Shown: positions 9,021 to 18,320, counted from the stretch's first letter. The stretch: DNA of 64,000 nt from Mucilaginibacter limnophilus (GCF_004005815.1 NZ_SACK01000002.1:310001-374000), one strand, 5' to 3'. Notes: a model not told the origin generated them from the sequence alone. Made by a program: numbers and translations.

Positions 9021-10295
9021 ATGAACATCCTCATCCTCGGATCGGGCGGAAGGGAAAGCGCCTTCGCCTGGAAATTATCGCAAAGCCCTAAATGTGAAAA
9101 GCTTTTTATTGCCCCAGGCAACGCTGGTACCGGACAGTATGGAACCAACGTTAACATTAAGACTACCGATTTTGCTGCAATTAAAACTTTTGTTCTGGCC
9201 AATGCAGTAAACATGGTTTTGGTTGGTCCCGAGGAGCCACTGGTAAAGGGTGTGCATGATTTCTTTCTGGCTGACGATGACATAAAACACATCCCGGTTA
9301 TTGGGCCGCAGGCTGAGGGTGCACAGCTTGAAGGCAGTAAGGATTTTTCAAAACAGTTTATGGTTCGCCATAACATACCTACGGCAGCGTCGCACACATT
9401 CACCCGCGAAACCTTGCAGCAAGGCTTTGAATACATTCCAACTATAGGTTTACCGGTAGTATTAAAAGCTGATGGATTGGCCGCGGGTAAAGGCGTATTG
9501 ATTTGCCTTACCCATGAAGAAGCGCAGCTTGAACTTACCGAAATGCTTACCAACGCTAAGTTTGGCGAAGCCAGCTCAAAAGTGGTTATCGAACAGTTTT
9601 TACAGGGTATCGAGCTTTCGGTATTTGTATTGACAGATGGTAACAGCTATAAGGTGCTTCCATCAGCTAAAGATTACAAACGGATTGGTGAGGGTGATAC
9701 AGGGTTGAATACAGGGGGCATGGGTTCGGTTTCACCGGTTCCGTTTGCTGATGAGGTATTTTTGCAGAAGGTTGAAGAGCGCATTATCATCCCAACAGTT
9801 CAAGGTTTAAAACAGGATAACATTCCATACAAAGGCTTTATTTTTATTGGCCTGATGAACTGCGGAGGAGAGCCGTATGTGATAGAATATAACTGCCGCA
9901 TGGGCGATCCTGAGACAGAAAGTGTTTTACCTCGTATAGAAAGCGACCTGGTTGACCTGCTTGAAGGCGTAGCAGAAGGTAACCTGATTGAAAAGCAATT
10001 TTTAATATCTGATAAAGTAGCCGCTACGGTAGTTTGTGTAGCAGGCGGTTATCCCGGTGAATACTTAAAAGATAAAGTAATTACCGGTATTGATAACGTA
10101 CGCGACTCGATAGTTTTCCATGCAGGCACATCGCTTGTTGACGGAGAGGTACATACCTCTGGTGGGCGTGTATTGGCTATTACTACCTTGCAGGATAATT
10201 TGTTCGACGCTTTGCAACACGCTACTGCCGATGCAAGCCGAATTTATTATGATGGTGTATATTTCAGGAAAGATATAGGGTTTGATCTTTTATAA
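9021..10295 (+). CDS. purD: Phosphoribosylamine-glycine ligase (GARS)
   Basis: ATP-grasp ligase that joins glycine to 5-phosphoribosylamine in purine synthesis. 424 residues, the usual length. It begins MNILILGSGGRESAFAWKL, the PurD N-domain, with PGNAGTG near residue 32. The ATP-grasp part shows VLKADGLAAGKGV, PSAKDYKRIGEGDTGLNTGG and EYNCRMGDPETE (metal and ATP ligands). The C-domain follows (VFHAGTS; TSGGRVLAIT). Monocistronic; no other pur genes in the window. Confidence 0.98.
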   Translation: MNILILGSGGRESAFAWKLSQSPKCEKLFIAPGNAGTGQYGTNVNIKTTDFAAIKTFVLANAVNMVLVGPEEPLVKGVHDFFLADDDIKHIPVIGPQAEGAQLEGSKDFSKQFMVRHNIPTAASHTFTRETLQQGFEYIPTIGLPVVLKADGLAAGKGVLICLTHEEAQLELTEMLTNAKFGEASSKVVIEQFLQGIELSVFVLTDGNSYKVLPSAKDYKRIGEGDTGLNTGGMGSVSPVPFADEVFLQKVEERIIIPTVQGLKQDNIPYKGFIFIGLMNCGGEPYVIEYNCRMGDPETESVLPRIESDLVDLLEGVAEGNLIEKQFLISDKVAATVVCVAGGYPGEYLKDKVITGIDNVRDSIVFHAGTSLVDGEVHTSGGRVLAITTLQDNLFDALQHATADASRIYYDGVYFRKDIGFDLL

Positions 10296-10380
10296 TGTCT
10301 TGACCTTGATTTTCTGATATAAGGATTGCTTTGATTGATTTAATAGTTGCGATTTAAGGGAAGCGCTTTTAAGTCAGACG

Positions 10381-10415
10381 TGATTCTTGGCTCTTGACTC
10401 ATAATTCTTGAATCT
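10381..10415. repeat. Low-complexity intergenic repeat (TTCTTGACTC type)
   Basis: Degenerate tandem words of the kind GATTCTTGG-CTCTTGACTC-ATAATTCTTGA between purD and rlmF. The same words (GATTCTTGCC, TCTTAATTCTTGACTC) reappear inside radA at 31465-31530. Confidence 0.5.
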
Positions 10416-11381
10416 TTACCTCCACCATGTCTCTGCCCACTCTTTCCGGCCGGGCTCATCAAAAAATGTCCATGCCACTATACGGCTTGTTTTTTGACCC
10501 TGCGACATGCTGATGGTACGCACATCAACGGCTCCGGCTTTTTTTATCGCTTTGTAAACACCAGGCAGGGTGTCCTTTTTTGATACCAACGTAGTGAACC
10601 ATAAACATTGCTGCGCTACCAGTACGCTTTGTTCAACCATCAGTTTAATAAATGCCGCTTCGCCGCCTGGATACCATAGTTCCTTTTTTTGACCGCCAAA
10701 ATTAAGCTGGCTTTTTTGTTTGCCGTTGGCATCAAGCTTATTCCATTTGTTTACGCTTGCCAACTGTGCTTCCAGCGTTGATGCGTGAAAAGGCGGGTTG
10801 CATATGGTAACGTCAAAGCCCTCTTTGCTTAAAACAATACCTTTAAATATATTATGGCGGTTGGTTTGCTGCCGCAGCAGCACTTGCCCCCGCAACTGGT
10901 CGTTAACATTAATTATATTTCTTGCCGAACGTATGGCAATCGGGTCAATATCAACGCCAACAAACTGCCAGCCATATACACTTGTACCTATAGCCGGATA
11001 AATACAGTTAGCCCCGATACCAATGTCCAGTATCTTCATTTTTTTTCCTGTTGGAACAGTGCCATTATTTGTTTCGGCCAGCAGATCGGCTATGTAATGT
11101 ATATAATCTGCTCTGCCGGGTACCGGTGGACAAAGGTATCCTTCGGGGATATCCCAATCTTTTATGTTGTAATACTGCAGCAACAGGGCCTTATTCAGCA
11201 TCTTAACCGCTTCGGCATCACTGAAATTAATTGACAGAGTATTGTGTTCGTTCAACTTAACAAAAGGCGCAAGTTCAGGTGTGGTTTTTATCAGCTTCTT
11301 AAAATCATACCCTTGCCTGTGCGCATTACGCGGATGTAAATTTTCTTTTTCGGCGACAGGTTGTTTTGGAGCTTGCGGCAT
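10416..11381 (-). CDS. rlmF: 23S rRNA (adenine-1618-N6)-methyltransferase
   Basis: SAM-dependent methyltransferase that makes m6A at A1618 of 23S rRNA. 321 residues. The SAM-binding loop is KILDIGIGANCIYPAIG, followed by FVGVDIDPIAI and the adenine-N6 catalytic motif NPPFHAS. The N-terminus NLHPRNAHRQGYDF and the region LCPPVPGRADYIHYIADLL are typical of RlmF. The start is the first ATG (MPQAPKQP). Convergent with purD. Confidence 0.94.
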   Translation of the reverse strand: MPQAPKQPVAEKENLHPRNAHRQGYDFKKLIKTTPELAPFVKLNEHNTLSINFSDAEAVKMLNKALLLQYYNIKDWDIPEGYLCPPVPGRADYIHYIADLLAETNNGTVPTGKKMKILDIGIGANCIYPAIGTSVYGWQFVGVDIDPIAIRSARNIINVNDQLRGQVLLRQQTNRHNIFKGIVLSKEGFDVTICNPPFHASTLEAQLASVNKWNKLDANGKQKSQLNFGGQKKELWYPGGEAAFIKLMVEQSVLVAQQCLWFTTLVSKKDTLPGVYKAIKKAGAVDVRTISMSQGQKTSRIVAWTFFDEPGRKEWAETWWR

Positions 11382-11398
11382 ATTGCTGTATTAAATGG

Positions 11399-11406
11399 CA
11401 AAGGTA
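11399..11406 (-). promoter_or_regulatory. Candidate -7 box for rlmF
   Basis: Minus strand TACCTTTG, 17 nt upstream of the rlmF ATG at 11381. Gives a short leader of about 13 nt. Confidence 0.5.
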
Positions 11407-11470
11407 CAAAAATCGTCATGGCCATGGCTTAGGATGTGCTTTGTTTAGATCTAACAAAAAAGTCCCCCCT

Positions 11471-11505
11471 TTTGGGGAAGATTTAGTGGGGGTACATTAC
11501 CTTTG
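11471..11505 (+). promoter_or_regulatory. Promoter for csaA-sdpI-tadA
   Basis: TTTG at 11471-11474, 23 nt, TACCTTTG at 11498-11505, then 5 nt and the csaA ATG. The -33 spacing is at the long end of the range. Predicts a leaderless transcript. Confidence 0.6.
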
Positions 11506-11510
11506 CCGCT

Positions 11511-11846
11511 ATGGAAACCATCACCTGGAACGATTTTGAAAAGGTTGAACTGCGTGCAGGCACAATAATTGAGGCTGTTGACTATCCCGAGGCACGTAAG
11601 CCTGCTTATAAAGTTAAGGTCGACTTTGGCGAGTTCGGTATCAAATGGTCGAGCGCCCAAATAACCAAACACTATACTAAGGAAGAGCTTACTGGCAGGC
11701 AGATTATCGGCGTAATAAATTTTCCTAAAAAACAAATTGGTAAATTTATGTCGGAGTTTTTGGTAACAGGCTTTGCTGATGAAAACGGCGATATTGTACT
11801 GGCAGCGCTTGAGCGGCCGGTACCCAACGGTAGTAAACTGATATAA
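11511..11846 (+). CDS. csaA: CsaA-type tRNA-binding domain protein
   Basis: Small OB-fold protein of the CsaA family, which resembles the tRNA-binding domain of Arc1p/EMAP-II and has been described as an export-related chaperone in Bacillus. 111 residues covering the whole domain: [17 protein letters not shown] (5-21), [43 protein letters not shown] and [15 protein letters not shown]. Soluble, probably a dimer. First gene of an operon with the SdpI-like gene, whose ATG begins 1 nt after this stop, and tadA. Confidence 0.93.
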   Translation: METITWNDFEKVELRAGTIIEAVDYPEARKPAYKVKVDFGEFGIKWSSAQITKHYTKEELTGRQIIGVINFPKKQIGKFMSEFLVTGFADENGDIVLAALERPVPNGSKLI

Positions 11847-11847
11847 C

Positions 11848-12216
11848 ATGGATGCAGAACACTGGATAATCGGTCCGCAATTAATAGGTATTATCTTGTT
11901 ACTGGCAGGCGGTGTACAGCGTTGTTATCCGCCCAAAAGCATCAATTCATTGTACGGTTACCGTACGCCTACATCTATGAAAAACCAGCAGCAGTGGACC
12001 GAAGCCAATTGCTATTCAGCTAAATTTATGGTTAAAGCCGGTATGGTTTTATTAATAGTCGGCATTGTGCTTAGCATATTGCTTGGACAGTTAGATATGC
12101 CCGACAAGCTAAGGCGATTGATAACAGTTGCAGGTCTTATTACATCCTCTATCGCTGCATGTGTATTGCTGATTGTTAAAACCGAAAAACATTTATCAAA
12201 AACCTTCGACAATTAA
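11848..12216 (+). CDS. SdpI-family membrane protein
   Basis: 122-residue membrane protein of the SdpI/YhfL family. In Bacillus SdpI gives immunity to the SdpC toxin, but most family members have no known role. The family signature PPKSINSLYGYRTPTSMKN (near residues 30-48) followed by WTEANCYSAKFM is clear. Three hydrophobic helices surround it (about 7-24, 62-80, 89-110). Translation is probably coupled to csaA (1-nt gap) and to tadA (TAATG overlap). No sdp toxin gene is nearby, so an immunity role is not supported here. Confidence 0.85.
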   Translation: MDAEHWIIGPQLIGIILLLAGGVQRCYPPKSINSLYGYRTPTSMKNQQQWTEANCYSAKFMVKAGMVLLIVGIVLSILLGQLDMPDKLRRLITVAGLITSSIAACVLLIVKTEKHLSKTFDN

Positions 12217-12683
12217 TGCGCTATATCAGTTTCGAGAACGAACCTTCCGTATCTCCCGACGAGTTTTTTATGAACGAAGCCCTGCGCGAAGCACGGCAGG
12301 CATTAACCGAGGATGAGATACCTATTGGGGCTATCGTAGTTTGCAAAGGAACAATAATTGGCAGGGGGCATAACCTTACCGAAAGGCTTAATGATGTATC
12401 GGCACATGCCGAAATGCAGGCGCTTACAGCAGCGGCCAACTATATGGGAGGCAAATACCTTAAAGATTGTACCCTGTACGTTACGCTCGAACCCTGCGTA
12501 ATGTGTGCCGGAGCATCCTACTGGTTTCAGGTAGGTAAAATTGTTTTTGGCGCTTATGACGCTCGTATGGGATTTGGCAGGTTAAACCAAAAGATCACTC
12601 ATCCGAAAACAATAATTACCGGGGGAATACTGGAAAACGAATGCGCGGAGCTGGTGAGGAACTTTTTTAAGTCGAAACGGTAA
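12216..12683 (+). CDS. tadA: tRNA adenosine deaminase / nucleoside deaminase
   Basis: Zinc deaminase that converts A34 to inosine in tRNA-Arg(ACG). 155 residues. The zinc and proton-shuttle residues are H64-A-E66 in SAHAEMQAL and PCVMC at 93-97. FGAYDARMGFGRL follows, as in TadA and related deaminases. I keep the start at 12216, which overlaps the upstream stop as TAATG; the alternative ATG at 12270 would remove 18 residues upstream of the conserved fold. Guanine deaminase is the main alternative, but the residues read better as TadA. Confidence 0.88.
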   Translation: MRYISFENEPSVSPDEFFMNEALREARQALTEDEIPIGAIVVCKGTIIGRGHNLTERLNDVSAHAEMQALTAAANYMGGKYLKDCTLYVTLEPCVMCAGASYWFQVGKIVFGAYDARMGFGRLNQKITHPKTIITGGILENECAELVRNFFKSKR

Positions 12684-12695
12684 TCTGAACCAGAA

Positions 12696-12793
12696 TGTCC
12701 GAACCTGAATTTATGGAAATAAAGAAGTTACAGAATAATGTAAGAAATGAAAATTCTGCTTATTCATTAATTCTTAAAATTCGAGTTCAGACA
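12696..12793. repeat. Dispersed repeat, family B, copy 1
   Basis: 98-bp element bounded by inverted ends TGTCCGAACCTGAATTT and AAATTCGAGTTCAGACA. A second copy is at 38832-38956. The interior is AT-rich and non-coding. A partial extra end (TCTGAACCAGAA) precedes it. Lies between tadA and sodA. Confidence 0.75.
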
Positions 12794-12863
12794 TTTGCGC
12801 CAACCACCCTGCGCCACGCAAAAAACATGACATTTATTTAGAACAAAACATTTATTCATCCCT

Positions 12864-12871
12864 TATATTTG
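12864..12871 (+). promoter_or_regulatory. Candidate -7 box for sodA
   Basis: TATATTTG, followed by a leader of about 40 nt to the sodA ATG. No clear -33 element. Confidence 0.5.
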
Positions 12872-12914
12872 CTGGCAATCAACACAATCTTGTAAACTAT
12901 TAAAAAACAATATC

Positions 12915-13520
12915 ATGGCTTTTACACTACCTGCGTTACCATACGCACCTGAAGCATTAGAACCGCATATTGATAAAGCTACCATGGAAATTCACCATGG
13001 CAAACACCACCAGGCTTATGTTACCAATTTGAACAAAGCGCTTGAAGGTAAACCTGAAGCTGATGGAAACATCGAAGATATCATCAAAAACATTTCAAAA
13101 TTTCCGCCGGCAGTACGTAACAATGGCGGTGGTCATTACAACCACAGCCTGTTTTGGACACTGCTTTCACCAAACGGTGGTGGTGAGCCTACAGGCGAAC
13201 TGGCTGAAGCTATAAAAAGTACTTTTGGCTCGTTTGAAGATTTCAAAACCAAAGTATCTGAAGCAGGTGCTACCCGTTTTGGTTCAGGCTGGGCATGGCT
13301 GGTGGTTGCTGATGGCAAACTGGCTGTTACCTCAACCCCAAACCAGGACAACCCGTTAATGGACGTGGCCGAAGTTAAGGGCACACCAATTTTAGGTATC
13401 GACGTTTGGGAGCATGCCTACTACCTTAAATACCAGAACCGCCGCCCTGATTACCTGGCAGCAATATGGAATGTAATTAACTGGGAAAAAGTAGCAGAGC
13501 TATACGCGCAAGCGAAATAA
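12915..13520 (+). CDS. sodA: Superoxide dismutase, Fe/Mn type
   Basis: Converts superoxide to oxygen and hydrogen peroxide in the cytoplasm. 201 residues, full length. Metal ligands are His27 ([12 protein letters not shown]), the His of [10 protein letters not shown] near residue 80, and the Asp and His of [14 protein letters not shown]. Metal preference (Fe, Mn or either) cannot be fixed from these motifs; the gene symbol follows common use. Monocistronic with its own terminator. It is near the oxyR-katA pair, forming a peroxide/superoxide defence region. Confidence 0.96.
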   Translation: MAFTLPALPYAPEALEPHIDKATMEIHHGKHHQAYVTNLNKALEGKPEADGNIEDIIKNISKFPPAVRNNGGGHYNHSLFWTLLSPNGGGEPTGELAEAIKSTFGSFEDFKTKVSEAGATRFGSGWAWLVVADGKLAVTSTPNQDNPLMDVAEVKGTPILGIDVWEHAYYLKYQNRRPDYLAAIWNVINWEKVAELYAQAK

Positions 13521-13548
13521 TCCCTGATCTCTGAAAGGGGAAAATAAG

Positions 13549-13580
13549 AAGCGGCAGGTGGTAACATTCTGCCGCTTTTT
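13549..13580 (+). terminator. Rho-independent terminator of sodA
   Basis: Perfect stem AAGCGGCAG / CTGCCGCTT (13549-13557 and 13569-13577) with an 11-nt loop and a T-run to 13580. Confidence 0.85.
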
Positions 13581-13608
13581 GTTGTTAAAGAAATAGTATA
13601 AAACCGGA

Positions 13609-13695
13609 TGTCATATCGACGAGATACGAGGAAGATATCTTTTGCGACTTGCATAGTTCCGGAAGATTTCTTAGCCTTCGGCGTTCGAAATGACA
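13609..13695. repeat. Dispersed palindromic repeat, family A, copy 2
   Basis: 87-bp copy, inverted relative to copy 1. It starts TGTCATATCGACGAG and ends GCGTTCGAAATGACA. More diverged inside than copy 1. Lies between sodA and the MDR gene, 16 bp before the MDR start codon. Confidence 0.75.
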
Positions 13696-13711
13696 TAGTA
13701 TCGTTATAAAC

Positions 13712-14716
13712 ATGGAAGCAATTGTTTTAGAAGGCCTTGGCCAGCCATTGACACAGAAAGAAGTTGAAAAGCCGTCACCTAAAGCTGGTGAAGTTCTGGT
13801 GCGGCTTAAAGCGGCATCATTAAACCGCCGCGACTGGTGGATAACGCAAGGCAAGTATTCCGGTATAAGCTATCCTACAATATTGGGTTCAGACGGTGCG
13901 GGTATTGTAGTTGAAGCGGGTGAAGGTACTGATGCTGATTGGATAGGTAAAGAAGTGATCATTTACCCCGCTTATGGCTGGGGCGATAGTGATAAATCTC
14001 AGTCAAAGGATTTCTCCATAATTGGGTTGCCGCCTTATCAGGGAACTTTTGCCGAATACATAAGCGTGCCGGTTGAGCATTTGCAATTTAAGCCTGCCGA
14101 ATTAAGCTGGGAGCAGGCGGCAACACTGCCCGTAGCAGGCTTAACCGCTTATCGTGCTACATTTACCAAAGGGCAGGCAAAAGCAGGGGATACTGTACTG
14201 ATAACCGGTGTTGGTGGTGGCGCGGGAACCTTTGCATTGCAATATGCGCTGGCCGCAGGCTGCAAGGTATTTGTTACCTCAGGTTCTGGTGAGAAAATAC
14301 AGCGCGCTATAAAAATGGGTGCTGCTGCCGGAGTAAGCTATAAAGCGCAGGACTGGGCTGAGCAACTGCTTGAACTTTCCGGAGGCGGCTTTGATGTGAT
14401 TGTTGATAGTGCCCTCGGCGAAGGATTTACTAAGCTGGTTGATATTTGTAAACCCGGCGGACGGATCGCCTTTTTTGGTGGTACGGCAGGTAACATCCCT
14501 GAGCTAAACGGTCGTAAGATATTTTGGCGGCATATTACGTTACTCGGCACTACTTTAGGTACGTTTGATGAGTTTGGCGAAATGTTAGCTTATGTGAATG
14601 AACATAAAATTGAACCGGTAATAGACGAGGTTTTTCCGTTGGCCGATGCTGAAAAAGCAATCCGTACGATGGATAACTCTACGCAGTTTGGAAAGTTGGT
14701 GTTAAGTATTGGCTGA
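13712..14716 (+). CDS. MDR-family NADPH oxidoreductase (quinone oxidoreductase-like)
   Basis: Medium-chain dehydrogenase/reductase of 334 residues. The N-terminal GroES-like domain shows KAASLNRRDWWITQG and PTILGSDGAGIVVEAG. The Rossmann part has LPVAGLTAYRAT and the NADP loop VLITGVGGGAGTFALQ near residues 164-179. The structural zinc cysteines of alcohol dehydrogenases are absent, which points to the zinc-independent quinone-reductase branch. Substrate unknown. The next gene begins 1 nt after this stop, so the two are probably one operon and may share redox partners. Confidence 0.85.
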   Translation: MEAIVLEGLGQPLTQKEVEKPSPKAGEVLVRLKAASLNRRDWWITQGKYSGISYPTILGSDGAGIVVEAGEGTDADWIGKEVIIYPAYGWGDSDKSQSKDFSIIGLPPYQGTFAEYISVPVEHLQFKPAELSWEQAATLPVAGLTAYRATFTKGQAKAGDTVLITGVGGGAGTFALQYALAAGCKVFVTSGSGEKIQRAIKMGAAAGVSYKAQDWAEQLLELSGGGFDVIVDSALGEGFTKLVDICKPGGRIAFFGGTAGNIPELNGRKIFWRHITLLGTTLGTFDEFGEMLAYVNEHKIEPVIDEVFPLADAEKAIRTMDNSTQFGKLVLSIG

Positions 14717-14717
14717 T

Positions 14718-15725
14718 ATGCTGCAATTACGTGTTGAACATATAAAGCATGAAACCGCCGATACAGCCACATTCTACTTGCGTGAGATATCGGGCAAAAA
14801 ACTTGAATACCAGGCCGGGCAATTTATAACGTTGGTGTTCACCCATCACGAGGAAGAGATAAGGCGCTCATATTCATTCAGTTCTTCGCCGGATGAAGCA
14901 ATGCCTGCTATCACCATAAAGCGGATTCCCAATGGTGAAATTTCCCGCTTTATGTTTAGTAAGGTTAAAGTGGGTGATATTTTAAACGCCGCTGAACCTG
15001 CCGGACGCTTTGTTGTAACCAATCCGGAAGAAAAAAAAGACATATTATTTTTCGCCGCCGGCAGCGGCATTACGCCTGTTTTTTCTCAATTGAAATACTT
15101 GCTTAAATGTCCGGGAAAAAGCAATCTCATACTTATTTACAGCAGTCTTAGTCCTGCGTCTATCATCTTTAAAAAAGAGCTTGATGAGTTAGCTGCAAGT
15201 CATCCTGAAAGACTAAAAATAATATGCCTGCTTAGCAGTGACGCCAACCGCCTGAATAATTATATGGCCGAACAGCTGGTAAAAAAGCATACGTCCAACG
15301 GTTTGTTTAACGCCGATTTTTACCTGTGCGGACCATTTGATTACATGCGTATGCTGAAATTAACACTGCTATACATGCACATTTCACCATCGCGCATACG
15401 TAAAGAAAATTTTGTAATAAATACGATTGCTGTAATGCCTGTTGTGCTTAACTACGCTCCGCAGAAAGTAGGTATTACTTTTAAAGGCGAACACCATGAT
15501 ATTATGGCCGGTGAAAACCAATCGATACTACAGGCGGCATTGCAAAACAACATACCGCTGCCGTACAGCTGCAGGGCTGGCGTGTGCTCGGCTTGCGCAG
15601 TAAGATGCACAAGCGGTAAGGTTGAAATGGCGCGTAATGATGTGCTTACCGATGAAGATATAGCGGATGGCTGGATTTTAACCTGCACCGGGCACCCGGT
15701 TAATGCGGTAGAGATTAGTGTTTAA
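14718..15725 (+). CDS. FAD/NAD(P)H reductase with C-terminal 2Fe-2S ferredoxin domain
   Basis: 335-residue electron-transfer protein of the PaaE / flavohaemoprotein-reductase type. Order: FAD domain (ages from GQFITLV and RRSYSFSSSP), NAD domain (FFAAGSGITPVFSQL; YLCGPFDYM) and a plant-type ferredoxin domain with CRAGVCSAC then a distant Cys in LTCTGHP, giving the usual Cys-4-Cys-2-Cys...Cys cluster. It probably passes electrons from NAD(P)H to an oxygenase or desaturase not encoded next to it. A longer reading from a TTG at 14709 overlaps the upstream stop; I prefer the ATG at 14718. No paa oxygenase genes are present, so the name PaaE is not justified. Confidence 0.88.
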   Translation: MLQLRVEHIKHETADTATFYLREISGKKLEYQAGQFITLVFTHHEEEIRRSYSFSSSPDEAMPAITIKRIPNGEISRFMFSKVKVGDILNAAEPAGRFVVTNPEEKKDILFFAAGSGITPVFSQLKYLLKCPGKSNLILIYSSLSPASIIFKKELDELAASHPERLKIICLLSSDANRLNNYMAEQLVKKHTSNGLFNADFYLCGPFDYMRMLKLTLLYMHISPSRIRKENFVINTIAVMPVVLNYAPQKVGITFKGEHHDIMAGENQSILQAALQNNIPLPYSCRAGVCSACAVRCTSGKVEMARNDVLTDEDIADGWILTCTGHPVNAVEISV

Positions 15726-15791
15726 GACTAGTAATTTAGAGATCAGTAATTTGATCATACTAATCCCAACCTCTATTCTCTACCACTAACA

Positions 15792-16727
15792 TCAAATATC
15801 CATTATCTCCTTTTTCTTTTTTGTTTTCAGGCGTTTAGGAATAAAGTCGAGTATCTCATTTTTTAGTGCTTCAATCATACGTCGCTTTAAAAAGTTACGC
15901 TGTATAACTATGCTTACTTCACGGGCTGGTTCAGGAGTTTTGAAGTAGCGTATGCGGTCGAGCTGCTTGTCATTCATATCAGCAAGGGCAAGCTCAGGTA
16001 AAATGGTGGCACCGTTATTTTGGTCGACCATGCGTTTAAGCGTTTCAACACTGCCGGTATTGTATTCGAAATGCTGAAATCCGCGGGTGCTTTTGCGTCG
16101 CTGGCAAATATTCAATACCTGCTCCCGCATACAATGGCCTTCGTTTAATACCCAAATTTCCTCTATGTCAATATCCTCCGGACTTATATTTTTCTTCTTG
16201 AACAGCTTGCTCTCTTTAGATACATAAGCAACAAAATTTTCATAAAAAACAGGTATCTCTGTAAGATTGCCTTCATGCAGTGGTGTAGATAGTATCCCAC
16301 AGTCTATCATACCAAGTTTCAATTGCTGAATAATCTGCTCGGTAGTTTGCTCCCAAACAACAAGCTTAACCTGTGGGTATTTTTCTATAAAGCCTGATAA
16401 TATTTTAGGCAATACATAAGGAGCGATAGTTGGAATAATACCCACTCTTAATTCCCCTGAAAGCTCTTTTTGCCTGTCGGAAATAATTTCTTTAATTTTC
16501 TCACTTTCAGCTAATAAAACTCTGGCTTGAGCTATCACTTCAATGCCTATTTCAGTAGGTATAACGGGCTGTTTGCTACGGTCGAAAAGCTTCACCCCTA
16601 AATTGTCTTCAAGCTTTTGTACCTGCATGCTTAATGTTGGTTGCGTAACAAAGCATTTATCAGCCGCTGTTACAAAACTACGGTAAGTATCAACTGCAAC
16701 AATATATTCAAGTTGTGTTATCGTCAT
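15792..16727 (-). CDS. oxyR: Peroxide-sensing LysR regulator OxyR
   Basis: LysR-type activator of peroxide defence. 311 residues with an N-terminal winged helix (TQLEYIVAVDTYRSFVTAAD; QPTLSMQVQKLEDNLGVKLFDR). The redox pair is C199 and C208 in EGHCMREQVLNIC, the same numbering and spacing as E. coli OxyR, so disulfide switching is expected. Basic C-terminal tail KRLKTKKKKE. It is divergent from katA across 96 bp, which fits direct control of the catalase gene and autoregulation. Confidence 0.95.
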   Translation of the reverse strand: MTITQLEYIVAVDTYRSFVTAADKCFVTQPTLSMQVQKLEDNLGVKLFDRSKQPVIPTEIGIEVIAQARVLLAESEKIKEIISDRQKELSGELRVGIIPTIAPYVLPKILSGFIEKYPQVKLVVWEQTTEQIIQQLKLGMIDCGILSTPLHEGNLTEIPVFYENFVAYVSKESKLFKKKNISPEDIDIEEIWVLNEGHCMREQVLNICQRRKSTRGFQHFEYNTGSVETLKRMVDQNNGATILPELALADMNDKQLDRIRYFKTPEPAREVSIVIQRNFLKRRMIEALKNEILDFIPKRLKTKKKKEIMDI

Positions 16728-16768
16728 AAACTATGTTATAGATTGTAATGATGCGAATATAAAAATTA

Positions 16769-16785
16769 TTGATTTTTTCTATCAA
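16769..16785. promoter_or_regulatory. Candidate OxyR/LysR operator between oxyR and katA
   Basis: TTGAT, 7 nt, ATCAA (16769-16773 and 16781-16785), a dyad with the T-N11-A form of LysR boxes. A second short dyad CTAT-GTT-ATAG lies at 16734-16744, close to the oxyR start. Placement in a 96-bp divergent region supports it. Confidence 0.5.
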
Positions 16786-16823
16786 AAATTTTATTCACAT
16801 TTGGTTTATCAAATTAACAAATT

Positions 16824-18320
16824 ATGGAAACGAAGAAAAAGCTAACTACAGCGTCGGGGATACCTTATGCTGAGAACGAAAATTCCATGACCGTTGGGCC
16901 ACATGGTCCAATCTTGTTGCAGGATTTTATCCTGCACGAAAAAATGGCTCATTTCAACCGTGAACGTATACCCGAGCGTGTAGTACACGCTAAAGGATCA
17001 GGTGCTTATGGCACATTTACTGTAACGCATGATATAACTAAATACACCCGTGCAAAGCTATTTAGCGAGATTGGCAAGCAAACACGTTTGTTTCTGCGTT
17101 TTTCAACTGTTGGCGGTGAAAAAGGCAGCGCCGATACCGAACGTGACCCACGTGGTTTTGCGGTTAAGTTTTATACAGAAGATGGTAACTGGGACCTGGT
17201 AGGTAACAACACGCCTGTGTTCTTTGTAAAAGATCCTAAAAAGTTCGGCGACTTTATTCATACGCAAAAACGTGACCCGCGCACCAACTGCAAAAGCGCT
17301 ACTATGATGTGGGATTTTTGGTCGTTGAATCCTGAAAGTTTGCATCAGGTAACTATCCTGATGTCAGACAGGGGAACGCCGCATGGCTATCGCCATATGG
17401 ACGGTTTCGGCAGCCATACTTTCTCGTTCATTAACAATAATAACGAGCGCTTTTGGGTAAAGTTCCATTTTAAAACCGAGCAGGGCATTAAAAACTTTAC
17501 TGATGAAGAGGCTGGTGAAATGCGCGGCAAAGATCCTGATTTTGCTCAGCGTGATTTGGTACAGCATATTGACGCAGGAGATTTCCCGAAATGGAAACTA
17601 AAAGTACAGATTATGCCAGAGGCTGATGCTAGGACATACCATATCAATCCGTTCGACCTTACCAAGGTTTGGCCACATGGAGATTATCCGCTGATTGATG
17701 TGGGCGTGCTGGAACTAAACGAAAATCCAGACAACTACTTCGCACATGTTGAACAAGCAGCGTTTGCACCGGCTCATGTGGTTGATGGCATCGGCTATTC
17801 GCCTGATAAAATGCTGCAGGGGCGTATCTTATCTTATCCTGACGCACATCGTTACCGCCTCGGAGGGAACTACGAACAAATACCGGTTAACCGCTGTCCT
17901 TTCATGGTAAACAATTACCAGCGTGATGGATTGATGACTGTTAACGGCAATCACGGCTCGTCACCAAATTACTTCCCGAATAGCTTTGACGATATAGAAG
18001 TTGACCAAAACTACAAAGAACCGGCATGGGGACTTGACAGCCATGTAGCCGACTGGTACGATCGAAATTCCGAAGGTGAAAATGACCATTATACTCAACC
18101 CGGCAATTTATACCGTTTAATGAGTCCGGAAGCAAAGGCTGACCTGGTAAAAAATGTCGTGAATTCAATGAGCGGCATTGAAGGCCCTAAAAAAGACCTG
18201 ATTACCAACAGGCAGCTTTGCCACTGGTTCAGGGCAGACATTAACTTGGGCATGGCTATTGCACAAGGCCTGCAACTTGACCTTCAAGACACTATGAAAC
18301 ACATGCCGCAAATGGTTTAA
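16824..18320 (+). CDS. katA: Catalase (monofunctional haem, KatA type)
   Basis: Breaks down hydrogen peroxide. 498 residues, the small-subunit clade. Distal haem side: the His of [12 protein letters not shown] (near residue 53) and the Asn of the stretch around [13 protein letters not shown]. Proximal side: the Tyr ligand region [15 protein letters not shown]. Also [15 protein letters not shown] and [14 protein letters not shown]. No signal peptide. Divergent from oxyR and presumably induced by it; ends in a terminator shared with convergent glmS. Confidence 0.97.
   Translation: METKKKLTTASGIPYAENENSMTVGPHGPILLQDFILHEKMAHFNRERIPERVVHAKGSGAYGTFTVTHDITKYTRAKLFSEIGKQTRLFLRFSTVGGEKGSADTERDPRGFAVKFYTEDGNWDLVGNNTPVFFVKDPKKFGDFIHTQKRDPRTNCKSATMMWDFWSLNPESLHQVTILMSDRGTPHGYRHMDGFGSHTFSFINNNNERFWVKFHFKTEQGIKNFTDEEAGEMRGKDPDFAQRDLVQHIDAGDFPKWKLKVQIMPEADARTYHINPFDLTKVWPHGDYPLIDVGVLELNENPDNYFAHVEQAAFAPAHVVDGIGYSPDKMLQGRILSYPDAHRYRLGGNYEQIPVNRCPFMVNNYQRDGLMTVNGNHGSSPNYFPNSFDDIEVDQNYKEPAWGLDSHVADWYDRNSEGENDHYTQPGNLYRLMSPEAKADLVKNVVNSMSGIEGPKKDLITNRQLCHWFRADINLGMAIAQGLQLDLQDTMKHMPQMV

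Noticed and set aside
11848-12216. SdpI-like gene as a toxin-immunity system
   Set aside because: No SdpC-like toxin or SdpR regulator nearby; the gene sits in a csaA-tadA housekeeping operon.
15726-15791. Short AT-rich repeats (TAGTAATTTAGAGATCAGTAATTT type) between two convergent genes
   Set aside because: Only a short degenerate stretch; not enough to call a repeat family from this window.
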